From Undaria pinnatifida (lineage: Eukaryota > Sar > Phaeophyceae > Laminariales > Alariaceae), in assembly GCA_012845835.1 (NCBI GenBank), contig JABAKD010000026.1, positions 706,983 to 770,982 on the forward strand: a stretch of 64,000 nt of DNA, read 5' to 3'. Under the pieces are notes generated by a model. It made no database searches, was not told the origin of the DNA, and worked only from the letters and a program-made list of their open reading frames with translations. Numbering within the stretch: the stretch's first letter is position 1; every line of letters starts with the position of its first letter. This document shows, one piece after another, positions 22,701 through 33,479 of this stretch. Position numbers and translations under genes: made by a program.

Positions 22701-23957
22701 GCGCACCAGGCCTCCCCTAGTCGGTTCCGCACCTGCACTGCGAGTGCAAGAACCAGGAAATCTCGTCCGCGCCGCAACCGGACCGTTAACAGCGGCCAGC
22801 GCTCGCAAAGCTTCCCCTTCGGCGTTTCCGACCTATTTCTCGGGCGCGTTGGCCAATGAAAAGCCGTGAAGTTGTGGAGATAGCTTCTAGCGTCGGCCCT
22901 GACCTTGCGATGTCAGAACACTGCCCTTGTTTCGTCGAGGGTACTGTGACGCTGGACGACGTTTTGTTCACGTATGAAAGTCGCGTATATCAGTCGAGCA
23001 ACGCTCGCTCGGAGAGGCACTGAACTCCTATAGATTTGGGGACCGGCAGCATTGCTTGGGTTCCCAAACGCCTCCGAGGATACTGGGGGGAACAAAGTTC
23101 TGCATATCCTCCGGCCACAAGCCATAGGAGAGCATTGGCAAAGTGGGGACCCTCAATGCACAAGTCCAGCGGTAGCTTGAGTTCGTCACCGCGTTCGATA
23201 GCACACTCGAGTACCGCAAAGGCAGCGCCAAGGGCATCGCCGATTTTTCCGGCCCGTTTTCCAGAGCCCGCTACGGAGTACAACCGCAGTGGCTTGAAAG
23301 AAATCAACCTCGTGGGGTTAACAAGCCCCAACCCCGTTGGAGATAGCGGTATCTACCTCCTTCGGACCCGCGGGCTGCGCGCTCCCTCCTCGCCGATGCC
23401 AGGAGTCGGTTCGGGTGGACTCGCGCCCCTCGCTAAAAGCACTGTCTTGGGTGGGCTCGTGCCCCACACCGAAAGCACTGCTTTGGGTGGACTCGAACCC
23501 CTCGCCGAAAGCACTGTCTTGGTTGGGCTCGTGCCCCGCATTGAACATGCTGCCTTGGGTGGGCTCCTTCTCACCTCTACCGCGTTTCACGATTTTCACA
23601 CACACGAGCCACGTATAAGGATTGACGGCCTTCATGCTTCCCCGGGGAGATTCGTCGCTCGTGTTTCTGCCTCCGTCGCCACTACCGAAGGCTGTACCGG
23701 CCGCGGGTCGATTTCACCTGCCGCCGACACTGTTTGCGCTTCGGTTTTTGCCATACCCATCGAGGGTGGCACGGGCTCTGCAGAAGCCCTGGCTGCAGCG
23801 ACGCCCATCGCACAGCCGACTTATCTATCCCGGAGTTCTTTACAGGAGACGGCCCCCGCCGCGACCACCGGTTCGACTGTGTCCGTCTCCGCCATGCTTG
23901 GCACTCCAGCCCCTCCGTCGTCGACGACGTGCCGACTAACAGCGACAACAACAGGAA
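22701..23957 (+). other. Region between NADAR and integrase, low-complexity frame
   Basis: A plus-strand frame is open from about 23036 to 23974 but is rich in S, P, A and G and shows no catalytic motif. I searched it for reverse transcriptase (YxDD), RNase H (TDAS) and protease (DTGA/DSGA) signatures in all plus frames and found none. It contains the 36-bp repeat at 23414-23557. Confidence 0.5.
23414..23557 (+). repeat. 36-bp tandem repeat encoding a 12-residue unit
   Basis: Four units read GGLAPLAKSTVL, GGLVPHTESTAL, GGLEPLAESTVL and VGLVPRIEHAAL. The period is a multiple of three and the differences are often amino-acid-conservative, which hints that the frame was once translated. Confidence 0.8.
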
Positions 23958-24239
23958 ATGCACCCCCGCTGTAGATTATGGATTCGGGCTCGGCTGGGCC
24001 CCTCGGCCATCTTCCAGACGAGGTACAACCCCGCCGCGAGTCCCACGGCCGCGACCGACCCCGTCGACTGCCGCGACCCCTGCTCTTGCCGACTCGCCGG
24101 TCCGCACGGTGCCACTACCGTCCGACCGCGACCACGCAGAGCCTACACGGAAACTCCTCTCTTACGGCTCACGCCTCCTCCTGGTGACACGCCGACTGCA
24201 TATACAAGGTCGGACGCCCTCGGCGACGCTGCTGAGTTG

Positions 24240-26104
24240 CGTTTCGCGGATTCCGTCGCGCGTTATTCACATGCCGATTGGAAGCGCGAACAACACGCAG
24301 AGCCGACGTGCCACGCGACGATACGTTACATCTCTATCGGCCGGCCGTCGGCCCCGCCACCCGACTTCTTAGCATGCTACCCCTCGCCCAAGCGTCCCTT
24401 CCACTCGGACATCCAGGAACTGGCGGGTGAGGGTCGACTACATACAACCGACGACGACATCGTCCTATTCGTCCGTCACCCGACACTCCCGCCAGCAAGA
24501 TCTGACAAACCGAACTCTGTGGGACGAGCTGCTTGCTTGCTAAACGACGAGTTAGCTCGCATCTACGTTCCCCTACTCATGCGCCCTTGGATCATGCAAG
24601 CTTGCCACTCGACGGCCTCCCGCCACCTTGGCACCACGCGCACGTTGCGCATGCTGGAGCGTTTTTATTGGTGGATTGGCATGAGTGTGTGCACCCGGTG
24701 GTGGCTTCGCCACTGCTTGAAGTGCCAAGCGCGGAAAACCGCACGGCTGACTGTCCGCTGGCCCATCATCACAATGCCTTTGCCGGAAGGTCCAGGTATC
24801 GCCGTCAGTGTTGACTACTTTGGCCCCTTCCGGCCACACCACGAGGCAACACCTACATCCTGCTGTTTACCGATCGCTTCAGTCGTCGGGCCGACATGTT
24901 CCCCGTCACTGCCGCTGAGTTCACCGCGGAAGGTACAGCCAATATCCTGGTGAACCAATACATCCCCCTGTGGGGGTGCCCGCGCACCATACTCTCGGAC
25001 AACGGACTGCAGTTCTGCTCCAAGCTTTCACAAGCTGTATATCAGCTGTTAGGTGTACACAAGCTTGCTACAAGCTCCTACCATCCCAACTGTAACGGGG
25101 GCGTTGAGCGGGTAAATCACACTATGGCACAAATGCTGGCTATGGTCGTCCACGAGCGACAAGACGACTGGGACTTGCATCTGCCCCACGTCGAATTCGC
25201 TTACAACAACTCTGTCAGCGCGGCGACGGGTTTAGCGCCCAACGAGGTCCACATGGACAGACTTCCACGGCTCCCCCTGACGATTTTCGACCGCAAAGGT
25301 GTCGTGGGACACCAGAGTCTGGCCCGTGACCACCTGGCCTATTGCGATTTGGCCACCGACCGGCATAAACGCGCGAACGACATTGTCCGCGCACACCACG
25401 CCCTCACCGTTTCCCGTGTTAACCGCAGAAACTCCGCCCTCGCCGAAGCGCTGCGTCCAGCACCTAACTTCACTGTGGGTGGTTGGGCATGGGTATACAA
25501 CTCTGCCTCTACCATCCGCCAGGGTGTGAAGGCGAATACCGAAGCCAATGTACTCAAGACCAAACTCGCGCTTAACTGGACGGGCCCATACAAGGTCCTG
25601 GCCGTCGGTCCCTGCTCCGCCGCCGAGACCCCGGACGGCTCGCCGCTCGGGAGCAACCTCCTTTATTTGGATCTCCCTTCCGACCTGCCTGGTTCGGACG
25701 CTCGTCGGCGTGTGGCTATCGAGCGCTGCAAACCCTGTGCCAACCCCCACGACAGCGGGGATATGCCCAAATACCTACCGGCGGGGCTGACACAGTATGT
25801 GCTCAACAAATTCTCCAAGAAGTCCCCGCCGTACCACGTCACTCAAGACGACGTTTCTACTCCCCTCCAACGGCTGGAGGTGGAGCAGATCACTGGTCAT
25901 CAGTCGGTACGGGGGCGAGGTGGCGTCATCGCGGTGCTATACAAGACGCATTGGGCGGGACTCTCCGAACCGTCCTGGGAGCGGGAAATGGACCTTCACC
26001 TTCTCCCGCTCCCACATCTTGCGTTATTGGGCCGGAACCCCGGACCAGCACCGCCAAACCAACCGCCTTTACCGCCGAATGCGGATCGGGGCGGCACAGC
26101 GTGA
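24240..26104 (+). pseudogene. Ty3 integrase (HHCC, DDE) with chromodomain
   Basis: The H2C2 zinc region is at CHSTASRHLG and RHCLKCQARK (about 24600-24740). VSVDYFGPF gives the first Asp (24813). A frame change near 24840-24895 follows. The second Asp is in TILSDNGLQFCSKL (24998), with exactly 35 residues to the Glu of GGVERVNHT. From 24896 to 26104 the frame is open for 402 codons. It includes the GPY motif (NWTGPYKVLAVG) and a chromodomain-like stretch QRLEVEQITGHQ to YKTHWAGLSEPSWERE near 25870-25985. It would insert cDNA, and the chromodomain would direct it to marked chromatin. The single break is in the core. Confidence 0.88.
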
Positions 26105-26384
26105 GCTCTCCCGCAACAACGGGGAACGTTTCCTAGCGCCGGGCTACGCCTGTGTTCCCCGCACCGATTGGCTCCGTCGCTACCACGACACCGTACTTCC
26201 TAAGGGAGCCCACTTTTGCTACAAGGGAGACAATGGTTTATGGTGGCTAGGAAAAATCAGCGCGAGCACTACCGAGGACAAGGTATACCTGGTCCGCTTT
26301 CTGGACGACCCGGGACCGATTAAACTCTTTCTTCCCCCGGCGCGCTACACGACTTCAACAGGAGCCGTACGAGGCTCTTGGTGA
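25990..26384 (+). pseudogene. C-terminal Tudor-like module of the Ty3 polyprotein
   Basis: After a frame change close to 26000, another frame continues the protein: SHILRYWAGTPDQHRQTNRL, then GERFLAPGYACVP, then YKGDNGLWWLGKIS (26235-26258 for GLWWLGKI) and VYLVRFLDDPGPIKL, ending RGSW before a stop at about 26382. The pattern of a small residue, WW-GKI, a variable turn, Y-VRFLDD resembles Tudor/agenet-type barrels that bind methylated tails. That assignment is by pattern only. Confidence 0.5.
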
Positions 26385-27329
26385 TTGCAAGTTCACATCG
26401 CCAGTGCATTTCCTTGGGGAATCCAACGTAACGTAGACGAATCTCGAGGCGCGGCCGTGGCCAGTTGACTTCCAAACCACCACCGCTTCTCGATAGTTCT
26501 TCTTTTTTTTTTAGGTATGAGTTTTGCGTCTTTGTCTTTAAGTCGTTCGTAGTGTCCTGAGGGTCTCCATCGAGTTTTGGGGCGGTTCTTTCCATTTTTT
26601 TCTTTTCTGTCCTGCCGAACCCCCTACTCAGTGCCGGGTCAGGGTTCGGGTAAAACGCCGCTATCTGAGGCGCAGGGCTGTCGCCTTTTTGTTATTGTTC
26701 AAATTTGCCCTGCCGACGCCCTCCTCAGCCCAGAGCCGGGGGGCGACCAGTGTACGGGTCTGTGTGTCTTCTTTTATGTTTTGTGTGTTGTATTTGTTCT
26801 GCTTTGTTTTTTTTTTTTGTCCAAACACTTCCTCCCCTAGCGGGGCTGTAGGTGTTGACACCTTCCATCCCGGGTATTCGTCGTTTCCTCGTCTAACCCC
26901 CCGCCTTGCCGATGGCCCGGGGGAGGTTTTTTGCATGACTTCTCCCTTGTGTTAGCGCCTGTGTTCCTCTCCATATCGACGAGGGCTCGCCTCGCCATAG
27001 TACCTTTTATGTGGTTGGTTTGCCGTAGAGCCTTTCCTGCCCCCCCCGCCACACCGGCGGCATGCGGCAGATTCTAGAGTCTTTTCTGCCCCCCCCGCCA
27101 CACCGGCGGCATGCGGCAGGTTTTTGATGGGTGACTATTGCTTTGCTGTAGGGTTTGCTTTTCATTCTACTGCTTTTCATCGCGTGTTCCTGGCTCCGTA
27201 GCCAGACGGTTAGAAGTGTGGGGGTGGGTTTTGAGGAGCCGCATCTTCGGCTCATGGTCTAGTTCGTAGAACCGGAGTTTCCCCGAATCTCCCATATTTC
27301 TGCATATGCGGCTCATCAGGGTGGGCTAG
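26385..27329 (+). other. 3' non-coding region of the Ty3 element
   Basis: T-rich and C-rich sequence without a gene. A 49-bp direct duplication (CTGCCCCCCCCGCCACACCG at 27037 and 27086) carries a palindromic GGCGGCATGCGGC core. The sequence CAGGGTGGGCTAG just before 27330 is the likely polypurine tract. Confidence 0.55.
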
Positions 27330-27598
27330 TGTTAAGATACGGCCTCGGAAGGCCTGAGAGTATCCGAATTTGAGATCATTTGGATGGGTTTCGTATGATA
27401 AGGTTGGCGGTTTATATTCGGGGAAGTTAGGAATTAGATCGGAGGCACGCGCCTCCGATCTCAGAAGCTATCCCGGGCTCTGGTGGAAACGAATAAAGCT
27501 ACATCTCTACGAAGGAACGAAAGTGAGTACTCTCCGAGGACCTGCTCAATTGGCAGACCTGCAGGGGGCACTCTGTGTCCCCCACCTTTAATTTCACA
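27330..27598 (+). repeat. Right (3') LTR, 269 bp
   Basis: Partner of 15034-15302, with one visible substitution near the end. C-tract repeats follow directly. Confidence 0.93.
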
Positions 27599-28960
27599 CA
27601 CAAGTAAAGATTGCGTTACATACAACATCTAACATCAAATCTTCTAGAATAATATACAATACCAGGAAGGTGATAGAAAGGGATGTCTTCTCGCTACAAA
27701 CGTCAGATTTGTCCCTTTTATGATTTGTAGTTGCCGCGCACATATTTGAGTGTCCCCCTCGCCCCCCACCACCCCCTCCGCGATCCCGCTTGTTCAAACG
27801 CCCTAACTAAAATTAAAATCTGCCAGAGTGGCACTACCAGCCGGCTGGTATCACCTCATTAACTTTCTGTCCATCTAATATCAAATCTTCAAGAATAATA
27901 AACAACACCAGGCAGGTGATGTAAATAGAAGTCTTCTTGCTACAACGGTCCGAATTCTCCCCAATAAGGATATATATTTTCCGCGAACATTTTGAAGTGC
28001 CCCGCCCGGCCCCCGCTTTCCCTCTCCGATCCCTCTTGTCCAAACGCTCCACCTAGAATCAAAAACTGCCCGAGGTAGTAAACACTACCAGCCAGCAGCT
28101 CCAATTCATTCCCTCCCCCCCCCATTTTGTTTTCTCCCTTTTTGTTCAAACTCCCCACCTACAATCGAAATCGGCCACAGTAATAAACACTTATACGAAA
28201 ATGATATCACGTCATTACTTTTCTAGCCATCCACGACGTACTTGAATTCATTTCACCCCCCTCCCCCCCCCCTCCTCCCCCCGCCAACGCGCCCTCCTTC
28301 CCCACCACCCGCACCATCGCGTAGACCTAGTACCACGCGTATAGCAAACCCCTACATTTGTGCGACCTAAAGATGTTTGTATAAAAACCCTTTCTGCACC
28401 CCCCAACCCCCACCCCCACCCCCTCCAACGCTCCTCCCCCTGCTCACTGCTTATACGACTTACTGGGTTCGATTATTAGTTTCCACGCACCGAATGAGCT
28501 GCCGCCCAGCTCTCCCCCCCTCTTGATCAAACCCAGCCCCCCACGTCTGTGAAACCTCCTCCCTCCCCTCACCGGTTATTCGACTTACAGGGTTCACCTG
28601 ATAAACTGATGCATTTCCTTCCACAGCAGTCAGATTTTGTCTCCCTCAAAAACGGGTTTTGTAGTCTCCGCGCAAATACTGCCTAACATCACCCTGTTGA
28701 CCCTGATAGCTACACTGTAGTTGCAAGGGGAGTCGCCGACCTATAATCTTGATGAGAACACGCAACACGTAATACGCGCGATCGGAGTATCACACAAAGC
28801 TTTCAAAGATGAGGTTCGACGAAATACTCGATCTCGCCAAGGGCGCACAAAAAAACATGTTCTGGACCCTTACTCCAAACTTCTCATTTTGGGCCTGGCG
28901 GGGGGGGGGGGGGGACCGGTTCCCACCACACTAATTCCTTTAAAAACCATGACACACTAA
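27599..28960 (+). repeat. Block of C-tract interspersed repeats
   Basis: Successive degenerate units of about 110-170 bp. They carry TCAAACGCCCCACCTA, AAACACTACCAGCC, TCAC-TCATTA-CTTTCT-GCC and a terminal C run (27750, 28015, 28105, 28255-28280, 28400). A second unit type (GTTCACCTGATAAACTGATGC, then CCCTGTTGACCCTGATAGC and ATACGCGCGATCGGAGTATC) fills 28580-28800. No gene was seen; a G run lies near 28900. Confidence 0.65.
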
Positions 28961-28989
28961 TTCCTATATTAAACAAAGTGACTTAGTTA

Positions 28990-29832
28990 TAGAGTGGCGG
29001 AGAATGTGCTTAGTCGAACAACAGACGAACCTCGACAGCGTACGTGTGAGGCCAGTGACATTTGGTGACGTCACCTGCTACAAGCTAAGTGCATCTTCTT
29101 CGAGATCGCAACACCACGAGCTCGACGTCAGTACAACTTGGTACCTACAAGCTCACACGCAGCGCGGCAAGGCGCGGCGAGATTGTGTGAAACCGTCGAA
29201 ACGCGGCGAAATTGATATTTTCGACGTCGAACTTCCTCGTTCCGACCAGTTCTGCCGCATGCCACGCGTGTTTTGGCGTGTCTACTCGGTAGTGTCAATG
29301 CCCAGAACATCTTGATCCAAGCTTTGAGTGGAGCGGGTGGGGGCGCACGCGTAAGAGTTGTTACGTCATGGTCAAATGAGGCAAAATTATCGGCTGCGAT
29401 ATCGAGTTTCTTGTCGGCGGGAACCATGGCTGCGAAGATTGCCATATCATGTTGCACAACTTTTGTATGCAAAAAGCTTTGAATATCAATGATGAGCCGG
29501 CCAAGTGGAAGTGTGGTGTCTCCATGTGCCGCTTAGAGCTACCTAGTGGAAGTGGGGCATCTGCTACCGCTGGGTTAAGGGCTGGGTCTGGGGCTGGGGC
29601 TGCTAGCCCAACTGCTGCAGCTGCTGCTGGGAGTGGTGGAGGTTCTTCCGGTCCAAGTACTTCGACTACTGTTCCGAAAGCCACAGCTCGCGCGAGCATA
29701 CCCATACGGCCCAGGATTTCCACCGACGGTGGACCGGTGACGGCTGCAGGCACAACAGCTTCATCGTTCAAGCAGCGGGAATGGTTAGATGAGCAATGCA
29801 GGGAAATAAGCCAACGGACGCGAGAAAGGTGA
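28990..29832 (+). pseudogene. Possible transposase-derived fragment
   Basis: The plus strand contains MLHNFCMQKALNINDEPAKW near 29449-29508, which resembles the C-terminal VLHN-C helix of PIF/Harbinger-type DDE transposases. An Ala/Gly/Ser-rich linker and a charged end (EWLDEQCREISQRTRER) follow. Upstream pieces (29004-29315) do not show the DDE triad. The resemblance rests on one short block, and the linker may be unrelated. Confidence 0.25.
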
Positions 29833-30439
29833 GCCCTGTTTAGGGCGGGAGAGAAGAGGATAGTTTCTGCAAAACGCCCGTCTCGCGCATGAACGCAGCG
29901 ACTATTAGATAATAGTTGCAAAGGCCGATCCTTGGCTAATCTTGGTCGATCAGGCAAAAAGAGGACGGGGGGTAAGGGAGGGGGGGCAAGCTTGGACGGG
30001 AGTCGGGGGAGCAACGATAACTAGCAGCAAGGTCATCTGCTTGAAATATACCGTCTGTCCTTGGCGTCGATTTAATTCAGTTTGATACAACATACATACC
30101 CGAGGCCTTTTCCCAAATTTAAATTGAACAGCAGTCACACGACTTGAACACTACAATGTTGTGCACGGCAACAGAGAACTCGGTCGATCGTGCTCAAGGG
30201 CGCCTCCTTGCTGACCAACAAGCGACGACATGACGTTCAACGCCCCCACCAGTGTCCAAATCAACGATAAACTTGAGGAAAAAAAAAACACTTTTTTTTG
30301 TGTCGGAGAAGGGGGGAGGGGGTGCGGTGAGGGTCGAAAAAAAATATTCTTGTGCGCCCTTGATTTCGCAGCTGGAGTGTATTTTTCAATTTTATAATAT
30401 TCTTGGAACCGATAGACCCAACGCTGTGGACCATCTCAC
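29833..30439. other. No recognisable gene
   Basis: No domain was seen. Short A and T runs at 30280-30300 and an A-rich stretch near 30338 precede the 3' end of the minus-strand LINE fragment. Confidence 0.45.
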
Positions 30440-30743
30440 CGAATCTATTGCTATGGAGGGTATCAATAGCATCAATGGCACTGGGGGGAGTCCGCAACAA
30501 GGCGAAGAAGTAATAGCGGCCTTACGCCAACTTGCGCGGCTACTGGAAAGCCCACAAACGTCAAGACGACGATGGACAAATGCAGACTTCAGTCTCTACG
30601 GCAGGGCGTCCCCCCTCCACCCCCCCCCCCCTCCTCCGCCACCCTCTCGCCCCTCCCCCCTCATCCACTCGCCCCCCTCCCTAAGCCCGCTTAGAGATGC
30701 CGACGGTGGACGGCGCTACCATGGCTGTTCCGTCTCGGAGTCG

Positions 30744-30985
30744 TTCTACGGTAGCCCCCCCAACACCCTTTTCTTAAACGAAATCGCCGGTTTTGAAACC
30801 AGCTCCAGGCCGTATCTTCTCCTTAAATATACTGCCCCTTGCCACCCCGACGTCGTCGTTCGATAGTCCTTCGCAAACAAGAACATGTTTGAGGATTTTT
30901 TTTCATAGCATCCTTCCTCGTGTCGAGCAGACATGAAACGGTCGTTAAAGAAAATCGCCGGTTTTGGGGGGGGGCTATCGTAGAA
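30744..30985 (-). mobile_element. MITE, copy 1
   Basis: Begins TTCTACGGTAGCCCCCCC and ends GGGGGGGCTATCGTAGAA on the plus strand: a terminal inverted repeat of about 17 bp with one difference. Subterminal sequences are also inverted (TTAAACGAAATCGCCGGTTTT against GTTAAAGAAAATCGCCGGTT). It lies within the 3' part of the LINE fragment. At about 240 bp it encodes nothing. Confidence 0.75.
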
Positions 30986-31634
30986 TCAGTCCTCGTTCTG
31001 CAGGTTTGCATCACTCCGCGTCATGCCATTTCCGCATGGATGAATCGGCTCCCTTCTCTACCCGTCAAAACCATCTGCCGGCCTACTGTGCTGCCTTTCG
31101 CCACTTTTCGATTTTCATTGCTATTGACGACTTACCCACCTTCAGTTGTCTCTCCCTTTCCCCACTTAAAATCCCTTACCCCCAACAAGCTCCCTAAACA
31201 TCACGCTCTGTGGCAGACGCTCCTCGCCTATATGCGCTACGAATCCCGCAAACATTATCCTCCATTTGCGCACTATCGCCTCTATGCTCTCTGAAGCTGT
31301 CTTGGCATACACGTCGGCGTACGTTAGAGTGTGGTGGTCGCCCTTCCGTTTCTGCCGTTCGAGGCATTGGAGGAGAATGGAGTGGTGACCCCGTCGTAGC
31401 CTGTCATAGTAATGCTTGTTCGAGCTGCACGTCATGCATCCGTAGAGTAGTGTCGTGATCACCTCAGATTTTAGCAACCGCACCTTCAACGATACGCGCA
31501 CACCCTGGCGATCGTAAATTTCCTTCGTGTACCGCTGGAAGCACGGCCAGGCCCTCTAAATACGCCGCGTTATTTCGATGCTGAGTTATCTGTCTGTGCT
31601 GATAGCCCCGCCCAAGTACACCAACTCGTCGTCG

Positions 31635-31868
31635 TTCTACGGTAGCCCCCCCAACTTTTTGTTAACGAAATCACCGGTTGTGAAACCAGTTCCCGGCCGT
31701 ATATCCTGAAATACGGTGCCGCTTGCCCCCCGACGTCATAGTCGAAAAAATAATTTGACGATTGTCTTGTCAATAGCATCGTTCCTCGTGTCGAGCAGCC
31801 ATGAAACGTTCGTTAAACATAATCGCCGGTTTAGGGGGGGGGGGAGGGGGCGGGGGGCTATCGTAGAA
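31635..31868 (-). mobile_element. MITE, copy 2, inserted in LINE coding sequence
   Basis: Same termini as copy 1. The LINE text is interrupted between its GATCGAG and TTGGTGTACTTGG words, which are adjacent in the LINE copy at 60731-60750, so the insertion point is visible. CTCG occurs on both sides, consistent with a short target duplication. Confidence 0.8.
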
Positions 31869-32950
31869 TCTGTCCTCGATCGCTTGTTTGTATACTTGGC
31901 CGGCGGCATTGAGGGTGACCGACATCTTCCTCCAACCTGTAGTTTTCAGGCGCACCATCTCCGTGTTGGCCTCGGAGACCGTAAGCCCGAATGCCGAGCA
32001 CGCAGTCACGATCACCGACATCATCCTCTCCAACCCTCTTAATGACCGCGATTCGGTGCCCGCATCGTTAGTGTTCAGCATGCCCCGCAACCTCTGCACC
32101 TACGTCGTTCTCCTCCTTCCACCCCCGCCCATCGACTTCGTCTGTGCGTAATTTTTCCCACCTTTTCCACGTTCCCCTTCTTTCGTTTAAGCTGCACCAT
32201 GTTGTCTGTGATGGCTGCATCAGAGAGGAAACGTTTCTCGGCCACACACAGTACCGCTGTGGAAAAAGTGTTGAACAGCAATGGCGCGAGCACGCACCCT
32301 TGTCTAAATCCTTGCCCCACGTCGAACGTTTCCGAGCACTCTCCACATCATCCAACCGCACGCATTCTTCAATGCCGTCATGGAATTGGCGGATTACGAC
32401 TAGCATTTTTGGTGGCACTCCCCAAAGAGCAAGACAATCCCACAGAAGGGTTCGGTAGGCGGAGTCAATGGTTTGGTGAGGTCGGTGGGGTCGATAAAGC
32501 TCACGTACTAGGGGGTGTCTTTCACCCGCCCACGTTTCTGCAGTGGTCGGATTTTTAATAACGAATATTCAAAAATCATGTCAACCGTCGAGCGCTGGGG
32601 TTTGAACCCACGACGTTATTCCAGCAAAATATCGCAGTAGTCACTATGTACGGCGACCCATGATAACTTTGAGGAGTACCTTTGCCTGCATGAGCCACGA
32701 GTAACATGTCACCATAGTTGCCACTCTCCGTCCGATCTTTCTTCTTGTGCAGTACCTTAATCGCTGCATCTTTCGATTGTTGCGGCACGCCACCCCCCGT
32801 CCACATAGCGACGATGATATCGTGGAACGTTCCGATATCCCCTTCCTGTCGAGATGTTTGTATTAGCCAAACTGATCGCCTTCTCGGATACGCCCCTCAC
32901 GTTGGCTAACGTACTCCTCGAAGAAACTCAGTACAGCTTCCGCCCGCGTG

Positions 32951-33479
32951 CGTTTAGGCTGTTTGCTACAAGTAGTCATAGATTCAAGGCTCGTGGTAGA
33001 CTACGATGTTAAGAGCAGTGCGACACCGTTTTCTCGCGTCTTCGATGACGTCGGTCACTCAGGAATCTCTGATTTCCTTTTCATGGTCGAACATCAACCC
33101 CCTGCTTTCGCCGAACAAGGAGCCCTCTGTCGGCCACAGGCAACAGTAGGGTCTTGGTGGGCATGATGGTCATTTCAAGAACGCTACTGGTAGTAGTGTG
33201 CGAAGTGACGGGGACACCCTGGTGGCTATCACATTATTGAAGTCCGCCCGGAGAACCAGGTCCGCAGATCAACAGCCCGCCGGTCCTCGCTGACTCTGTT
33301 TTTCGTCTGTTAGTCTATACTAGATCGTTTGCTTTTTGTTTTTTTATTCCCAAGACGTAGTTCCTAAGCTGCCCACACTACCAGGTATTCTCGTACCAAT
33401 TGTGTGTCTATAGTCTATATCTAAATTTTATTCTGAATCGAGCTCTAGCTTGCGCACCCCTCAGTTCCGGTGGTAGTGA
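32951..33479. other. No recognisable gene
   Basis: Nothing conserved was found. It may include more of the 5' part of the LINE, too decayed to read. Confidence 0.4.

Larger units (their letters stand above)
15034..27598 (+). mobile_element. Large Ty3-type LTR element carrying a NADAR domain, no RT found
   Basis: Two 269-bp LTRs (15034-15302 and 27330-27598) begin TGTTAAG, end TTTCACA and differ at one position that I can see (CCCTTAA versus CTTTAA). A primer site starts 2 nt after the left LTR. Inside, in order: a long leader with tandem repeats, gag with a zinc knuckle, a possible intron, a 231-bp repeat block, a NADAR domain, a 12-residue repeat block, integrase, chromodomain and a Tudor-like module. 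I find no aspartic protease, reverse transcriptase or RNase H, so it looks unable to move alone. The 5-bp flanks (CCGCA and CACAA) do not match, so no target duplication is visible. Confidence 0.85.
30440..32950 (-). pseudogene. LINE reverse transcriptase fragment 1, split by two MITEs
   Basis: Read on the minus strand: [20 protein letters not shown] (near 32760), GVPPKML-type start at 32418 (MPPKMLVVIRQFHDG), LRQGCVLAPLLFNTF (near 32310, RT block before the active site), FGLTVSEANTEMV (near 32000), then KVRLLKSEVITTLLYGCMT and RGHHSILLQCLERQKRKGDH (31490-31350), and IVRKWRIMFAGFVAHIGEERLP. The catalytic xxDD is replaced by NTNDAG near 32080. Several stops and two MITE insertions break it. 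Non-LTR elements of this type copy themselves at a nicked target. Confidence 0.75.

Noticed and set aside
22990..23331. Minus-strand frame with a GDALGA word, suggestive of ADP-ribosylglycohydrolase
   Set aside because: Only one short word matches. The metal-binding aspartates and the rest of the fold are absent, and the frame lies antisense within the element. Pairing it with NADAR would be over-reading.
27001..27130. CRISPR-like short direct repeats
   Set aside because: Only two copies, in a eukaryotic retroelement 3' region. No spacer array and no cas genes.
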